The notes under the pieces were generated by a model. That model was not told where the DNA came from, made no database searches, and saw only the letters and a program-made list of their open reading frames with translations. Positions 49,845-50,083 of a stretch of 50,083 nucleotides of DNA are shown here, piece by piece; the stretch's first letter is position 1; each line of letters opens with the position of its first letter. This stretch comes from Christensenellaceae bacterium. GTDB lineage: Bacteria > Bacillota > Clostridia > Christensenellales > Aristaeellaceae. Both the position numbers and the translations under genes were made by a program. The stretch is from NCBI GenBank assembly GCA_020025205.1, contig JAHHSO010000011.1, positions 1 through 50,083 of the forward strand. Reading direction: 5' to 3'.

Positions 49845-50083
49845 TTACTTGCCCTTTTCTACCTGCTCACCCGTAAACGGGTCGATCATCTCTTTCATCG
49901 TCAGCTGCTCATACTGCTTATCTTCTTCCAACTGATTTCTGATGTATTCCTCTATTGCTTTTTTGTTTCTTCCCACTGTATCCACCTCTGCACCAAAATT
50001 GCCTGTTCCCGTATCTGTATTTCATATTCGCAAACTTATCAAATATCATTAAGGCGCTTTTTCCTTTCAGATATCCCATAAAT
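49845..50083 (-). pseudogene. tnpA: IS200/IS605 TnpA (Y1 transposase), C-terminal part, frameshifted
   Basis: From the window edge one minus-strand frame reads FMGYLKGKSALMIFDK, then FANMKYRYGNRQFWCR, which is the TnpA body. Directly after, the frame shifts and reading continues as VDTVGRNKKAIEEYIRNQLE, with the catalytic Tyr in EEYIRNQ, to a stop at 49845-49847. Relatives have a GYYV-type link at the join. The DNA fits loss of 8 nt (GGN TAC TAT-like codons) at about 49980. So this copy should be inactive unless a relative helps it. The HUH motif lies outside the window. Confidence 0.8.

Larger units (their letters stand above)
49721..50083 (-). mobile_element. IS200/IS605-family element, right end, cut by the window edge
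   Basis: The C-terminal part of a Y1 transposase is followed by a 125-nt tail packed with small hairpins, the usual build of an IS200/IS605 right end. The outer limit is put near 49721, before the last hairpin. These elements have no inverted repeats and use the hairpins for single-strand recognition. The left end lies outside the window. Confidence 0.75.

Noticed and set aside
1..50083. CRISPR array, rRNA, tRNA or known riboswitch
   Set aside because: I looked for regularly spaced repeats, cloverleaf-like segments and familiar leader motifs and saw none I could support. A covariance-model scan would be needed to exclude small RNAs.

Overview
The window looks like a chromosome segment of a low-to-mid G+C Gram-positive anaerobe (Bacillota, Clostridia-like). 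Grounds are an LPXTG-anchored surface protein with a pilin-type domain, consensus sigma-A promoters (TTGACA / TATAAT with 17-nt spacers), strong AAGGAGG ribosome-binding sites, a DUF4250 gene in the ruv operon, a UUG-started rpsT, a Na+-pump beta subunit with a very small OadG-like partner, and a clostridial-type IS200/IS605 element. The sugar genes suggest a gut or other saccharolytic habitat. I cannot name a genus.

Layout. 1-3.1 kb: a beta-helix LPXTG surface protein with a long leader. 3.4-4.8 kb: an aldehyde dehydrogenase. 5.2-8.8 kb (minus): ruvC-ruvA-DUF4250-ruvB-queA. 9-11.6 kb: an aminotransferase and a MATE transporter. 11.85-12.38 kb: an internally deleted IS630-family element that keeps both inverted repeats. 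12.4-22.6 kb (minus): an alpha-glucoside operon (LacI regulator, GH31, GH65 phosphorylase, two ABC permeases, solute-binding protein, six-hairpin glycosidase) with a clear promoter/operator. 22.8-26.8 kb: a second MATE, a Ca2+/cation antiporter, rpsT, and a small secreted protein. 27-30.5 kb: prfC and typA. 31 kb: a self-contained transcription unit for a 46-residue membrane peptide. 31.4-35.3 kb (minus): GH13 amylase-like enzyme, Gfo/Idh/MocA oxidoreductase, MscS channel. 35.5-38.4 kb: DegV, beta-phosphoglucomutase, OadG-like peptide and OadB. 38.9-41 kb: DUF362 ferredoxin-like protein and an AEC transporter. 41-45.7 kb (minus): rsmD-coaD-coiled-coil protein-GT2-mazG, then HU with its own promoter. 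45.8-48.3 kb (minus): alr, 5-formyl-THF cyclo-ligase and a membrane protein. 48.5-49.7 kb: a membrane-linked XRE regulator facing a small helical protein. The right edge cuts through a frameshifted IS200/IS605 transposase.

How the genes work together. The LacI operon imports an alpha-glucoside and splits it by hydrolysis (GH31, six-hairpin enzyme) or phosphorolysis (GH65). A GH65 phosphorylase typically gives beta-glucose-1-phosphate, which the beta-phosphoglucomutase at 36.4 kb would convert to glucose-6-phosphate. The GH13 enzyme at 33.5 kb would feed in maltodextrins. No ABC ATPase is encoded here, so a shared MsmX-type ATPase elsewhere is implied. The rest is mostly housekeeping (recombination, translation, CoA, cell-wall D-alanine, NTP sanitation). 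I found no CRISPR array, rRNA, tRNA or recognisable riboswitch, and no clear new multi-gene defence or biosynthetic system. The less expected items are the operator pair around the sugar operon, the degenerate methylase half of MazG, the isolated 46-aa peptide unit, DUF4250 inside the ruv operon and the two decayed insertion sequences.
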